Assembly: GCA_032622095.1 (NCBI GenBank)
Contig: CP136066.1
Coordinates: forward strand, 7,525,784 to 7,589,783
DNA length: 64,000 nucleotides
Direction of reading: 5' to 3'
Origin: Siphonodentalium dalli
Taxonomy: Eukaryota; Mollusca; Scaphopoda; Gadilida; Siphonodentaliidae
Shown piece after piece: positions 1 through 8,684 of the stretch; the stretch's first letter is position 1; each line of letters starts with the position of its first letter. The notes under the pieces are model-generated. The model worked only from the letters and a program-made list of their open reading frames with translations. It did not search any database and was not told the DNA's origin. The position numbers and the translations under genes were made by a program.

Positions 1-1
1 C

Positions 2-1732
2 TATTCCATGAAAGCGATACGTTGGCTTCAACATATATCATTGTCACGTATGATAACAATCAAGCATGCTTTGAATGGAGGAGAAATCAAGATTGGTGGA
101 CACTACGTCGATGGATATGAGGAAGCCACAAGAACAGTTTTTGAGATGAATGGATGTCTGTTTCATGGATGTCCAAAATGTTACAACAACAGACAATACA
201 AGAATCCCTATACGATGCTCACCATGGAAGAATTATATACAAGAACCCAACAGAAGAAAGATGAACTGGAAAGTCTTGGTTACAGAGTTGAATCAATTTG
301 GGAGCATCAGATCGACGAAAGAATGAAATCGGATGTGAAATTCAAACAACAAATGGAATCTTTCTACAAACATCGAGACCCTATTTTGCCAAGAGAAGCA
401 TTGTTTGGTGGACGTACAAATGCCATCAAATTGTACGAGGAAATTGATCAAGATTCCACAAAAGAAATCAAGTTCATCGATGTGTGTTCGTTGTATCCAT
501 TTTGCAACAAATATAAATTCTACCCTGTTGGACATCCAGAAATTTTGAGCCAAGAGCAGATCGATCAAGAACACATTAGAGACTATGCGGGGCTTGTTAA
601 ATGTACAATTTTACCATCATCGAAATTGTATATTCCAGTTCTACCGATTCATTGTAACAAGAAAATGGTTTTTACTCTGTGCAACACTTGTGCCATCAAT
701 GAGAACGAGGCATGTAACCATTCAGAAGAAGATCGAGCTATAACCGGAGTGTGGACCACGCCAGAATTATTCAAAGCAATGGATGTTGGCTACAAAATAC
801 TTGATGTGTACCAAATTTGGCATTGGACAGATTGGACAGATGAAATATACAAATCCTATATCGATAAACATCTAAAGATCAAACAGGAATGTAGTGGTTA
901 TCCATTTGGTGTTGAGACAGAAGAACAGAAACAAAAGTTTGTACAGGATTATTATGCAGCTGAGGGTATAAATTTGGAGAACATCGAGAAGAATCCAGGA
1001 AAACGTCAAATATCTAAAATTATGATTAATTGTATATGGGGTAAGAATGCACAAAGAAATCTTATGTCAAAAACAGAGTATGTGGATAAACCATCACGTT
1101 ATTTTGAATTGCTTACTAGTAACAATATAATTGTTCAAAATGTTACACTTCTTGATGGTGACAAATTCATTCTGGTAAATTATGTTGACATCTTAGATAA
1201 TATTGAACCTCATCATTCAGCAAATGTTGTTGTTGCTTCTTTTGTTACAGCGTATGCAAGATTACAATTGTATAAAGTTTTAGAAAAACTTGGAGATAGA
1301 GTGCTGTATTTTGATACAGACAGCTGTATGTATGTCAGTGATCCATCAAAGAAGAACATCAAAACTATCGAAGGAAGATTGGGGAAATGGAGCGACGAAC
1401 ATCCAGATGCAAAGATTGTCAAATTTGTTGGACTTGGGCCAAAGAACTACGGATATGAATACATCAAAGATGGGGTAAGATACACCAAATGTAAGGTAAA
1501 AGGTATCACTCTTGATTACAGCACAAGTCAAAAAGTTAATTTTGAAACAATGGTACAATGTGTTAATGATCGTGAAAATTTCAAAACTGTTGTTGAGTAT
1601 CCTTCCAGAATTAAAAGACAAAAGAACCATCAATTGATTAGTGAGTGTCAAACCAAAACTTTCAGATCGGTGTACACAAAACGAAAACTCGTCAATGGTA
1701 TTCATACATACCCATACGGATGGAGATGTTGA
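2..1732 (+). CDS. polB: Family B DNA polymerase (Polinton type), 5'-partial
   Basis: This is the C-terminal part of a protein-primed-type family B DNA polymerase that would replicate the linear element. The frame is open back to the window edge and the codons before the first ATG (position 8) already match the conserved family sequence, so the true start lies upstream. Numbering from that ATG, a Cys/His cluster FHGCPKC lies near residue 52. Motif A is DVCSLYP from residue 158, motif B is around KIMINCIWGK near 337, and motif C is YFDTDS from 434 with both catalytic aspartates. The C terminus has the usual basic stretch followed by a PYG motif. The protein-primed class is inferred from the Polinton context; the TPR insertions were not checked. 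The exonuclease domain would lie outside the window. Confidence 0.93.
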   Translation, partial: YSMKAIRWLQHISLSRMITIKHALNGGEIKIGGHYVDGYEEATRTVFEMNGCLFHGCPKCYNNRQYKNPYTMLTMEELYTRTQQKKDELESLGYRVESIWEHQIDERMKSDVKFKQQMESFYKHRDPILPREALFGGRTNAIKLYEEIDQDSTKEIKFIDVCSLYPFCNKYKFYPVGHPEILSQEQIDQEHIRDYAGLVKCTILPSSKLYIPVLPIHCNKKMVFTLCNTCAINENEACNHSEEDRAITGVWTTPELFKAMDVGYKILDVYQIWHWTDWTDEIYKSYIDKHLKIKQECSGYPFGVETEEQKQKFVQDYYAAEGINLENIEKNPGKRQISKIMINCIWGKNAQRNLMSKTEYVDKPSRYFELLTSNNIIVQNVTLLDGDKFILVNYVDILDNIEPHHSANVVVASFVTAYARLQLYKVLEKLGDRVLYFDTDSCMYVSDPSKKNIKTIEGRLGKWSDEHPDAKIVKFVGLGPKNYGYEYIKDGVRYTKCKVKGITLDYSTSQKVNFETMVQCVNDRENFKTVVEYPSRIKRQKNHQLISECQTKTFRSVYTKRKLVNGIHTYPYGWRC

Positions 1733-1748
1733 GTCATTTCATGTCAAG

Positions 1749-2345
1749 ATGTTGGCAGGAGTAGTACCTCCAGAAATTGCTGAGAAGATTTATGGATATT
1801 TGGTGGCACAGTCAACGCTTATTCCAGAGATAAAGAAGGAATTACAAGAAGTCTGGTTTGAAAGAGAAAAGAAAGCAATACTACGATGCTGTGATGTCGG
1901 CGAATGTTTACAGAGATTGGCCTATCTTGAGTCAAGTATATCTTCTCATTTCTCTCAAAAATATATTGAATCATTTATTAAATTCAAAACATTTTTTCTC
2001 ATTGAAAAAATATCTGATTTTTGGACATTTGGTGCTGATCAACACCATTTAGATATAGATTTAGGAACTTTTGATGAACATGACTATATTCATTATACAA
2101 AGTATGATGATCATTTACCTCTTGATGGGGGAACTTTTGAATCAGTTCCTAGGATCTATGGGTATTTGTTAACAAAAAAAATGTCAACATATGCAAAAAT
2201 TAAAAACATTTTGGGGGATGATTTTTTTATTTACAGAACAAAGCACAGAAGAATAGAAGACTATGATGATTGGATTATTGAAATGTATGGAAATATTTAC
2301 AGCTTTGGAGATTTCGGTTTAAAAACTAAATTCACACGTCGTTAA
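1749..2345 (+). CDS. Hypothetical protein of the Polinton element (198 aa)
   Basis: I do not recognise the family. The open frame extends upstream into the polymerase gene, but the ATG at 1749, 16 bases after the polymerase stop, gives a compact non-overlapping gene and is preferred. The protein begins MLAGVVPPEIAEKIYGYLV and is acidic and aromatic-rich. It has no obvious membrane segment, zinc cluster or nucleotide-binding motif. It lies between the polymerase and the packaging ATPase, so a replication or assembly accessory role is possible but unproven. Coding status rests on the long frame, the tight fit between neighbours and the shared strand. Confidence 0.7.
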   Translation: MLAGVVPPEIAEKIYGYLVAQSTLIPEIKKELQEVWFEREKKAILRCCDVGECLQRLAYLESSISSHFSQKYIESFIKFKTFFLIEKISDFWTFGADQHHLDIDLGTFDEHDYIHYTKYDDHLPLDGGTFESVPRIYGYLLTKKMSTYAKIKNILGDDFFIYRTKHRRIEDYDDWIIEMYGNIYSFGDFGLKTKFTRR

Positions 2346-2378
2346 GTTCACTCTCTGATTAGACATCAAAGTGACAAC

Positions 2379-3029
2379 ATGGAAGAATCTTTACTTTTCC
2401 AACATCCGTGTAATTTCTTTATCAGCGGACCTAGTGGATCAGGTAAAACAGAATTTGTTAAAAAAGTTATTGAATTTAAACACGATTTATTCCAAACACC
2501 ACCAAAGAAAATAGTTTGGTGTTACAAAGAATGGCAAGACACATACAATCGTATAAAAGAAATTGATAACGTTAAGTTTATCGATGGTATTCCAGACGAT
2601 GATGAGGAAATTGTATCAGATAAATCATTTCCTCATCTTGTTGTTTTCGATGACATGATGGGGGAACAAGATGAAGACAAAATAATGCTTTGGTTTACTA
2701 GAAAAGGTCATCATCGAAATGCTTCAATAATTTACATTACTCAAAACATGTTCCAAAAATCAAAAAGTAGCAGAACTATAAGTTTGAATGCACACTACAT
2801 GGTTTTATTTCAAAGCGTTCGAGATAAAAATCAAATAAAAGTTTTGGCTCATCAAATGCAAACCAATCATTTGAAACAAGCATACGAAGATGCAACTTCA
2901 ATAAATCATGGATATATTTTAGTAGATTTTCATCCTAGAACAGAAAATTATTTGCGAATTAGAACTGATATTTTCCATAAATGGTTGACAGCTAATGACC
3001 GAGGTCCTGTCATATATTCAAAAGTATAA
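2379..3029 (+). CDS. A32/FtsK-HerA-like genome packaging ATPase
   Basis: A P-loop ATPase of 216 residues. Walker A is GPSGSGKT at residues 17-24. Walker B is a run of hydrophobic residues ending in Asp-Asp at 91-92 (LVVFDD). The size and the near N-terminal Walker A fit the Polinton/poxvirus A32-like packaging ATPases, which pump DNA into capsids. A sensor-like segment (SIIYITQNMF) follows about 45 residues after Walker B and ends in Gln-Asn, as in this superfamily. The gene starts 33 bases after its upstream neighbour. Its presence beside capsid genes argues that the element can form particles. Confidence 0.9.
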   Translation: MEESLLFQHPCNFFISGPSGSGKTEFVKKVIEFKHDLFQTPPKKIVWCYKEWQDTYNRIKEIDNVKFIDGIPDDDEEIVSDKSFPHLVVFDDMMGEQDEDKIMLWFTRKGHHRNASIIYITQNMFQKSKSSRTISLNAHYMVLFQSVRDKNQIKVLAHQMQTNHLKQAYEDATSINHGYILVDFHPRTENYLRIRTDIFHKWLTANDRGPVIYSKV

Positions 3030-3063
3030 ATTCAGTTGTTGTTATTTTTTTCATTTTAGAACC

Positions 3064-3651
3064 ATGTCGTCCACCGAGATGTTTAGTCGTGATGAACTGT
3101 CACAAATTATAAATTTCTTCACTTTTGCAGCTGAATTATTTCTTGAAAATGATTGGAAATTACCATCACAGACAAAAAAGTTTTTTCAGAGAAATAAAAA
3201 TGTTCTTAAAAAAATCTCTGATCGATCAACTGATATGGAAACAAAACGCAAATTAATTTTACAACGAGGTGGTAGTGGGTTTCTTGGAGGAGTTTTAATT
3301 AGAAGTCTTTTGAAAAATTCATTTGAACAAACTGGTAGACAATCTAAAAGTAAATCAAAGGTTTCTCCAAAACGTTCAAAGATTACTCGGAAGCAAACAC
3401 AACAAAGAGGTAATCAAAAAGAATCTAAACGTAAAACAAAGCTTTCTCTAAATCATTCAAAGTTTACACCGATGCAAACTCAACAAAATCAACATTCTAA
3501 ATTTACACCTATACCTTCTCAGCAGAACCCTCAACATCAACCGTTACAAAAAAAACCAGTTATTGATCTTGAATTTTCAAAATTTATGCCGTTGTCTGAT
3601 GCATCGAAATCTGCATTCGAAGCTTTAGAATGGTTCAATCCGAAAAGATAA
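3064..3651 (+). CDS. Basic hypothetical protein with LxQRGG..FL motif
   Basis: The open frame begins at 2995, inside the ATPase gene, but the ATG at 3064 follows ACC in a good initiation context and avoids the overlap, giving 195 residues. The N-terminal 60 residues look globular. A motif LILQRGGSGFLGGVLIRSLL follows near residue 65. The C-terminal half is a low-complexity Lys/Gln/Ser-rich tail with repeated S-K-F/I-T-P/R-x-Q-T-Q-Q elements. Strong basicity suggests DNA or capsid binding. The Gly-Gly-x-Phe-Leu segment resembles the one in the next gene and recalls membrane-active or core proteins of adenovirus-like viruses. That comparison is inference. Confidence 0.72.
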   Translation: MSSTEMFSRDELSQIINFFTFAAELFLENDWKLPSQTKKFFQRNKNVLKKISDRSTDMETKRKLILQRGGSGFLGGVLIRSLLKNSFEQTGRQSKSKSKVSPKRSKITRKQTQQRGNQKESKRKTKLSLNHSKFTPMQTQQNQHSKFTPIPSQQNPQHQPLQKKPVIDLEFSKFMPLSDASKSAFEALEWFNPKR

Positions 3652-3701
3652 AAGATGAAACATATAATTTTTCTGCTCATTTTGAGACAACTACTTAGAC
3701 T

Positions 3702-4070
3702 GTGAAGATGCCTTCAAAAACTAAGAGCCGGAAAGCACCGCTGATAAAAAAATATGGTGAGTTGATTGTTGCAATGAGTAAAGTTCCATCTGCATATAAA
3801 AAGAAAATGATCAACGATGCTCCGAAACAAGTGATGGATTGCATTTCAGAATGTTGTCAAAATCTTTTAAAAGGTAATGTAAAACTGAATGAAGCTCAGA
3901 ACCGCAAGTTACATTCGAAGCGTAAACATATCAGATATCTTGCAGACAAGAACAAACCTTTGCAACAAAAGAAGAAAATTTTGAATCAAAAAGGTGGCTT
4001 TTTACCATTATTATTTCTTGCTCCATTGATTAGCAAAACATTAGGTGCAGTTGTTAAAAATATTTTGTAA
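3702..4070 (+). CDS. Small basic protein with hydrophobic Gly-Gly-Phe-Leu tail (virion core/membrane-active candidate)
   Basis: This 122-residue protein has a Lys-rich body and ends in a short hydrophobic segment, KGGFLPLLFLAPLISKTLG. A basic stretch of KKKILNQ immediately precedes the Gly-Gly. This layout, a basic head plus a C-terminal GGFLP-type hydrophobic helix, is common among small proteins of Polinton and adintovirus elements. It recalls the adenovirus core peptide pX and lytic protein pVI, but no firm homology can be claimed by eye. It would act in the virion, condensing DNA or disrupting membranes at entry. It sits 50 bases downstream of a gene with the same motif. Confidence 0.72.
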   Translation: MKMPSKTKSRKAPLIKKYGELIVAMSKVPSAYKKKMINDAPKQVMDCISECCQNLLKGNVKLNEAQNRKLHSKRKHIRYLADKNKPLQQKKKILNQKGGFLPLLFLAPLISKTLGAVVKNIL

Positions 4071-4090
4071 AAACTAAATCTCAAATAAAT

Positions 4091-4798
4091 ATGAAGAAAA
4101 TGGTTATTGTACCATTCAGAATGTTGGAAGATTTCAAACAATGGGAAATGTCAGAAATGAATAAACCTCAATTACCTCCTGATCCTGCAATTTCAAATGT
4201 TTCAGATTCTTACAAAGAATTGAAATCAGTTTATGATAAAAATATTTCTGAATCAGAAAAGTCACAGTTATTTGGAGAAAATTTGTACAAATTGAAAACT
4301 TCACAAAAATCTTTAAATTCAAAATTCAGATTACCTGAACAAAAGTTATCTGAAAACTTTGGGAAAATGAGTGACCATATATTGGAAAGTGTGCCATCTA
4401 AATTTCGTGGTAAAGCACAACAAATTTTATCATTGTTGTCAACTAATCCTAAACTTAGATGGGATGATCGTGGACAATTAATTTATGGAACAGAAACAGT
4501 TACTGGATCAAATATAATTGATTTGATAAACGATGTTGTTCGTCACCGAAAAGGTTTTAACCCAGTTGGTTATGAAACATTCCTACGTGGATTGGGGGAA
4601 CTTAATATACCACAAGATTATGTAGGTAACAGGGATCGATGGATGTGGATGCAAAGACATTTAAAAGGTCACACTGGTGATGAGTTTCATACACCTCATG
4701 CAACTCCTATCAGTGGCAAGTCAAGAAAACGTTCAGTTGATATTTTAACACCAGAAACCAGAAAAACTATTTTGAAAGGATGGTCCTCACTTACATAA
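4091..4798 (+). CDS. Conserved-looking hypothetical protein preceding the integrase
   Basis: A 235-residue protein of unknown function. The N-terminal third is charged and probably helical. The C-terminal half holds a compact region with LRWDDRGQLIYG, then GSNIIDLINDVVRH, and a tail rich in basic residues and Ser/Thr. I recall this arrangement (an RW-DRG-LIY block followed by a GSNI-DLI block) as typical of proteins encoded beside Polinton integrases in aquatic invertebrates, but its function is not known to me. Its end overlaps the integrase start by 19 bases in another frame, which suggests co-expression. Confidence 0.75.
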   Translation: MKKMVIVPFRMLEDFKQWEMSEMNKPQLPPDPAISNVSDSYKELKSVYDKNISESEKSQLFGENLYKLKTSQKSLNSKFRLPEQKLSENFGKMSDHILESVPSKFRGKAQQILSLLSTNPKLRWDDRGQLIYGTETVTGSNIIDLINDVVRHRKGFNPVGYETFLRGLGELNIPQDYVGNRDRWMWMQRHLKGHTGDEFHTPHATPISGKSRKRSVDILTPETRKTILKGWSSLT

Positions 4799-5874
4799 AA
4801 TTTGACAAACTTCTAACTGAAATTTACTACAATCCAAAAGAAGTTGGTGGTTTCAGTGGAGCAAATCAACTTTTTAAAAATGCAAAAGAAACAAATAACA
4901 AAATTAAACTTTCAGATGTTAAAAAATGGTTACAATGGCAAAAAACATATACTTTGCACAAACCAATTGTTCGGAAATTTCGCAGACGTAAAACTATTGT
5001 TGCAGGAATTGATATTCAGTGGCAAGCTGATCTGGCAGATTTGCAAACTTTGCAAAAGCACAATGACAATTACAGATATTTACTTTGTGTTATTGATGTG
5101 TTCTCAAAATTTGCATGGGTTGAAAAAATTAAAGATAAAACTGGTAAAACTTTAGTTAAAACATTTCAGAAAATTCTAAAATCATCAAAACGAAAACCAG
5201 CTTCATTTCAATCTGACAAAGGTTCAGAATTCAAAAATAAATTATTTTTACAATTTTTGAAATCTAAGAAAATTCATTTTTTCACAACAGAGAATCCAGA
5301 GACAAAAGCAAGTATAGTTGAACGTTTTCAACGGACATTGAAAACAAAGATGTGGAAATATTTTACACATAATCAAACTTTGAAATACGTTGATGTTTTG
5401 CACGATTTTGTGAATTCTTACAACAAAAGTTTTCATAGAAGTATTAAGATGGCACCAGTTTTAGTAACTCGAGAAAATGAAATTGAAGTTTCCAGAAATC
5501 TTTATGGAAAGTTAAAAACGAAAAAAGATAAGATGTTGAAAGTTGGAGATTTTGTTAGAATAAATAAAACAAAGAGAACTTTTGATAAAGGATATCTTCC
5601 AAATTGGACAAAAGAAATTTTCAAAATTAGTAGAGTTTGTAAAAGTACACCATTAACTTACAAATTAGTAGATTTAGATGGTGAAAACATCGCAGGATCA
5701 TTTTATGGTAAAGAAATTCAACATATAAAAGATAATAAAGTTTACGAAATTGAATCAGTTGTTGGTAAACGTTCAAGAAAAGTTGCTGGTAAATCAGTTA
5801 GAGAAATTAAAGTTCATTGGGCTGGTTATCCTAAAAAATTTGACAGTTGGATACCTGCCACAAATTTGGTATAA
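4780..5874 (+). CDS. Retroviral-type (rve) integrase with C-terminal chromodomain
   Basis: This is the integrase that would join element ends to host DNA. The catalytic triad is D84 (QADLAD), D146 (QSDKGSEF) and E181 (SIVERF), with 34 residues between the second Asp and the Glu. An N-terminal region of about 75 residues carries the usual Polinton sequence (IYYNPKEVGGFSG, then a WLQWQ..TLHKP..RKF block) before the core. An SH3-like region follows. The last 45 residues form a chromodomain (YEIESVVGK...IKVHWAGYPKKFDSWIPATNL). In known chromoviral and Polinton integrases this module is thought to guide insertion to marked chromatin. The ATG at 4780 overlaps the upstream gene by 19 bases. The 364-residue length is normal for the family. 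Confidence 0.95.
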   Translation: MVLTYIKFDKLLTEIYYNPKEVGGFSGANQLFKNAKETNNKIKLSDVKKWLQWQKTYTLHKPIVRKFRRRKTIVAGIDIQWQADLADLQTLQKHNDNYRYLLCVIDVFSKFAWVEKIKDKTGKTLVKTFQKILKSSKRKPASFQSDKGSEFKNKLFLQFLKSKKIHFFTTENPETKASIVERFQRTLKTKMWKYFTHNQTLKYVDVLHDFVNSYNKSFHRSIKMAPVLVTRENEIEVSRNLYGKLKTKKDKMLKVGDFVRINKTKRTFDKGYLPNWTKEIFKISRVCKSTPLTYKLVDLDGENIAGSFYGKEIQHIKDNKVYEIESVVGKRSRKVAGKSVREIKVHWAGYPKKFDSWIPATNLV

Positions 5875-5884
5875 AACTTTTAAC

Positions 5885-6148
5885 ATGTCTCAAAATGGTT
5901 CAGTTGGTCTCGATGCTCCATCACAATTTCAAATCTGTGGAGAAAAAATTGCAAAAAATCAAGTAACATATTTTACACAAATTATTATAATTGTTGGTAT
6001 AATCGCTACAGCAATTGTTCATTTAAGTTTACAAAGTGAAAATAACGAACTGTGGTTAATTTTACTCAGTAGTTCTTTGGGGTACATTTTACCAACACCG
6101 CGTTTGAAATATTTGAAAAATCAGTCGGCAGAAATTTTGAAAGTATGA
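5885..6148 (+). CDS. Small two-span membrane protein
   Basis: An ATG at 5885, 10 bases after the integrase stop, gives an 87-residue protein; the longer frame upstream overlaps the integrase and is unlikely. Two hydrophobic spans are visible, one near residues 28-46 (IIIIVGIIATAIVHL) and one near 55-70 (LWLILLSSSLGYIL). A basic C-terminal tail follows. No signal peptide or known motif is seen. Its stop codon overlaps the next start as ATGA. Small membrane proteins between integrase and capsid genes are common in this element class. A holin-like, entry or assembly role is possible, but none is shown. Confidence 0.7.
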   Translation: MSQNGSVGLDAPSQFQICGEKIAKNQVTYFTQIIIIVGIIATAIVHLSLQSENNELWLILLSSSLGYILPTPRLKYLKNQSAEILKV

Positions 6149-6996
6149 ATCCTTTCTACATTACAATTCCGAGCGACAGTTCGATGGTAATGTATCCAAA
6201 CAATACTCAATGTTGTTTTACTGTACAATTACCAAAACCAGTTCAAATTGATAAAGAAAAATGGGAAGTTGCATTAGCCGAACTGATAACACCTTCAGAA
6301 ACATACAATGTTACAGGGGATTCGTGTAAATTCAATTTGATTACAACTGATGCAATATTACTGTCTGTTCTTCAAAATCGTTTTGAAGAAAAGATATTTA
6401 AGAGACCTGATGGCGTTCATGCACTTGAAATACAGATACAAAATGGTTCGTATACCTCTGCGACAGATTTAGTTGATACAATGCAAGATGTAATTGATGA
6501 AACACTTGGAGAAGCAATGCAAAACGAATACGGATTTCACATCGGGTACTCAAAAGGTACAAAACGTGTGAAAATTATTCGCAAGAGTTTAAGTAACACA
6601 AAACTAGGAATTGAATTACCACAATGTCTTTTGCACAAGTTGGGTTACAAAACTGAAAACGCTTCTGAAGATTTTTATTCAAATAATAGATTTCCGTTTG
6701 GTGTAGATTTGAATGTTGGTCATAATCTAATGTTTGTTTATTCTGATATTGCCGATTACACATTTGTTGGAAATGTTGAAGTACAAATTTTACGAGTTGT
6801 TTCTTTCAGAAGTAAAAGAGATATCGACGGATTACATGTAAAACATGAATTTTTAAATTTACATTATGTTCCAGTTTCAAAGTCATACTTTGACAAAATT
6901 AGTGTAAATATAAGTGGCGACACAGGAAAATCAATTCAGTTTATCGGTGGTAAGTCTTTGGTGAAGCTACATTTCAGAAAACGAGAGGAGTTCTAA
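6145..6996 (+). CDS. Probable minor capsid (penton-like) protein
   Basis: A 283-residue protein beginning with a beta-strand-rich segment: a SMVMYPNNTQ block followed by FTVQLPKPV and WEVALAELITP. I associate this N-terminal signature with the single-jelly-roll minor capsid (penton-base-like) proteins of Polintons. The assignment also rests on size and on position just upstream of the major capsid gene. It would form the fivefold vertices of an icosahedral particle. The start codon overlaps the previous stop (ATGA). A tail-fibre or other surface protein is the main alternative. Confidence 0.72.
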   Translation: MNPFYITIPSDSSMVMYPNNTQCCFTVQLPKPVQIDKEKWEVALAELITPSETYNVTGDSCKFNLITTDAILLSVLQNRFEEKIFKRPDGVHALEIQIQNGSYTSATDLVDTMQDVIDETLGEAMQNEYGFHIGYSKGTKRVKIIRKSLSNTKLGIELPQCLLHKLGYKTENASEDFYSNNRFPFGVDLNVGHNLMFVYSDIADYTFVGNVEVQILRVVSFRSKRDIDGLHVKHEFLNLHYVPVSKSYFDKISVNISGDTGKSIQFIGGKSLVKLHFRKREEF

Positions 6997-7001
6997 AAAC
7001 A

Positions 7002-7376
7002 ATGTTCCCCGTGTATAGAGGCGTACCACGGCAATATGGTAATGGTATTGGTTCAATTTTCAAATCAGTTATGAGATCTGCTATACCATTTCTAAAACCG
7101 CTTGGTCGGACAGCTTTACAACTTGCGAAAAAACACACTTTTGGTGTTGCAGATGAAATTATTAATCAAGGTAAAAGTCCGAAAGAAGCGTTGATGTCTG
7201 AAGGTAAAAAAGCTTTAAAATCTTTTGGCACACAAGCTAAAAATCAAATTTTGAACTCGAGAAAAAAACCTAGAAAAAGAGTAGCGACTTCAAAAATGAA
7301 TCATTCAGCTGTCAAACGCCGAAAAAGTCAGTCGAAAAATCATCCTAGCAGTCGAGCTCTTGATATTTTTGATTAA
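7002..7376 (+). CDS. Small basic amphipathic virion protein candidate
   Basis: A 124-residue protein starting 5 bases after its upstream neighbour and ending 2 bases before the major capsid gene. The N terminus (VYRGVPRQYGNGIGSIFKS) runs into an amphipathic helix-forming stretch with IPFLKPLGRTALQLAKK. It then has a K-S-P-K-E-A-L block and a strongly basic tail with KKPRKR and KRRK clusters that could act as nuclear localisation signals. Comparable small proteins with a G-x-G-S-[IFL]-F-[KR] start are frequent in Polintons and adintoviruses beside the capsid gene. A role like adenovirus pVI (capsid-internal, membrane-active) is a reasonable guess only. Confidence 0.7.
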   Translation: MFPVYRGVPRQYGNGIGSIFKSVMRSAIPFLKPLGRTALQLAKKHTFGVADEIINQGKSPKEALMSEGKKALKSFGTQAKNQILNSRKKPRKRVATSKMNHSAVKRRKSQSKNHPSSRALDIFD

Positions 7377-7378
7377 TC

Positions 7379-8683
7379 ATGGCACAAATGGTAAATGGAT
7401 CATGCGAATGCAATAAATCGGAACTTGATATAACACATGTTCCACCAACGGTGGCTACAATGTCAGAATCGCAGTGGATCGAAAATCATCCTATTGCACC
7501 GCTGAATAATTCTGCTCCGATAGAGTTTGTCATACCATCTCAAACCGAAAAGTGGACAGATATTAATCAATCTTATCTTTATGTGAAATTCAAAATTACA
7601 AAAAAAGATGGAACTAATTTGGTAGCTGCTACGGAATTAGCACCTGTTAACAATTTCTTTCATAGCATGTTCAGCAGTATCGATGTTTACTTGAACAACA
7701 AATTGATAACTTCGAATTCTGACACTTACCCATACCGAGCATATTTCGAAAATCTGTTGGGATACTCTCAAGAATATAAAGATAATCAATTAGCAAATTT
7801 AGAAATGTGGTATGGCGATACAGCAGAACAATTTGAAGAGAGCACCAAAGGTGGTACTAATGCTGGATTAACTTCTAGAGAAAGTTTGATCACTGGTAGT
7901 AAATTTGTTGAACTATGCGGACGCTTACACACCGATCTGTTTCTTCAAGAAAAATATTTACCAAATGGAATTGAAATTCGTATCAGATTAAACAGATCAC
8001 CATCAAAATTTTGCCTCATTGGCTCCGAGGATGGACAAATTGTTTTCGAATCAGCAGTGTTCCATGTCAGAACAGTTAGTCTCTTTCCAGCGGTCTCAAA
8101 TAAATTAAATCAAGAAATTGCCCAGTCAAAAATGAAACTACCTATCAGACGAGTAGAAATAAAAACTTTCACAATTAGTACTGGACTTAGATCAAAAATT
8201 GAAGACCACTTATTTCAAGGACAATTACCAAAGAGACTTTTTATTGCGTTGGTCGAAAATAAAGATATGAATGGAGATTTGGGTACCAATCCATTCCACT
8301 TCAAACATTTCAGTTTGAATAAATTGGAAGTTAGTCAAGACGGTCATACAATACATAACCGTCCATTTGAACCAAACTTCGCAACAAAACAATGTCTCAG
8401 ATCATATTTATCTTTGTATCAATCTTTAGGAATGTTTGGTGTTAACAAATCAATTGGCATTAAATTAAAAGAATATATGAATGGATATTGTTTGTGGGGT
8501 TTCGACTTGACACCGGACCAAGGAAGCGACGAGGGACATCTACATCCTATAAAGACAGGGAACCTGCGTTTGGAGCTTCAGTTCTTGACAGCTCTCACTA
8601 CAGCCGTCAACGTTTTGGTGTATGCTGAATTCGACAGTGAAATAGAGATCACAGCTTTGAGAGAAGTGCTTACTGACTATTAG
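7379..8683 (+). CDS. Major capsid protein, double-jelly-roll (Polinton MCP)
   Basis: A 434-residue protein matching the animal Polinton capsid family often annotated as 'F54H12.2-like'. It has an N-terminal block of I-x-H-V-P-P-T followed by a W-x-E-x-x-P-I-A-P-L segment. Next comes an F-V-I-P-S-Q-T-E-K-W-x-D strand typical of the first jelly roll, then S-Y-L-Y-V-K-F-K and an N-N-F-F-H-S-M-F-S-S-I-D-V block. The second half contains RRVEIKTFTIS and a C-terminal block, GNLRLELQF, ending in E-I-T-x-L-R-E-V. Such proteins trimerise into hexon-like capsomers. The length is normal and the frame is uninterrupted. Confidence 0.92.
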   Translation: MAQMVNGSCECNKSELDITHVPPTVATMSESQWIENHPIAPLNNSAPIEFVIPSQTEKWTDINQSYLYVKFKITKKDGTNLVAATELAPVNNFFHSMFSSIDVYLNNKLITSNSDTYPYRAYFENLLGYSQEYKDNQLANLEMWYGDTAEQFEESTKGGTNAGLTSRESLITGSKFVELCGRLHTDLFLQEKYLPNGIEIRIRLNRSPSKFCLIGSEDGQIVFESAVFHVRTVSLFPAVSNKLNQEIAQSKMKLPIRRVEIKTFTISTGLRSKIEDHLFQGQLPKRLFIALVENKDMNGDLGTNPFHFKHFSLNKLEVSQDGHTIHNRPFEPNFATKQCLRSYLSLYQSLGMFGVNKSIGIKLKEYMNGYCLWGFDLTPDQGSDEGHLHPIKTGNLRLELQFLTALTTAVNVLVYAEFDSEIEITALREVLTDY

Positions 8684-8684
8684 G

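Noticed and set aside
1641-1748. Upstream start for the second Polinton gene
   Set aside because: It would overlap the polymerase C terminus by ~90 bases; the ATG at 1749 fits the compact layout better.
5750-5884. Longer 132-codon form of the small membrane protein
   Set aside because: The extra N-terminal part is the integrase chromodomain coding sequence read in another frame; the ATG at 5885 is preferred.
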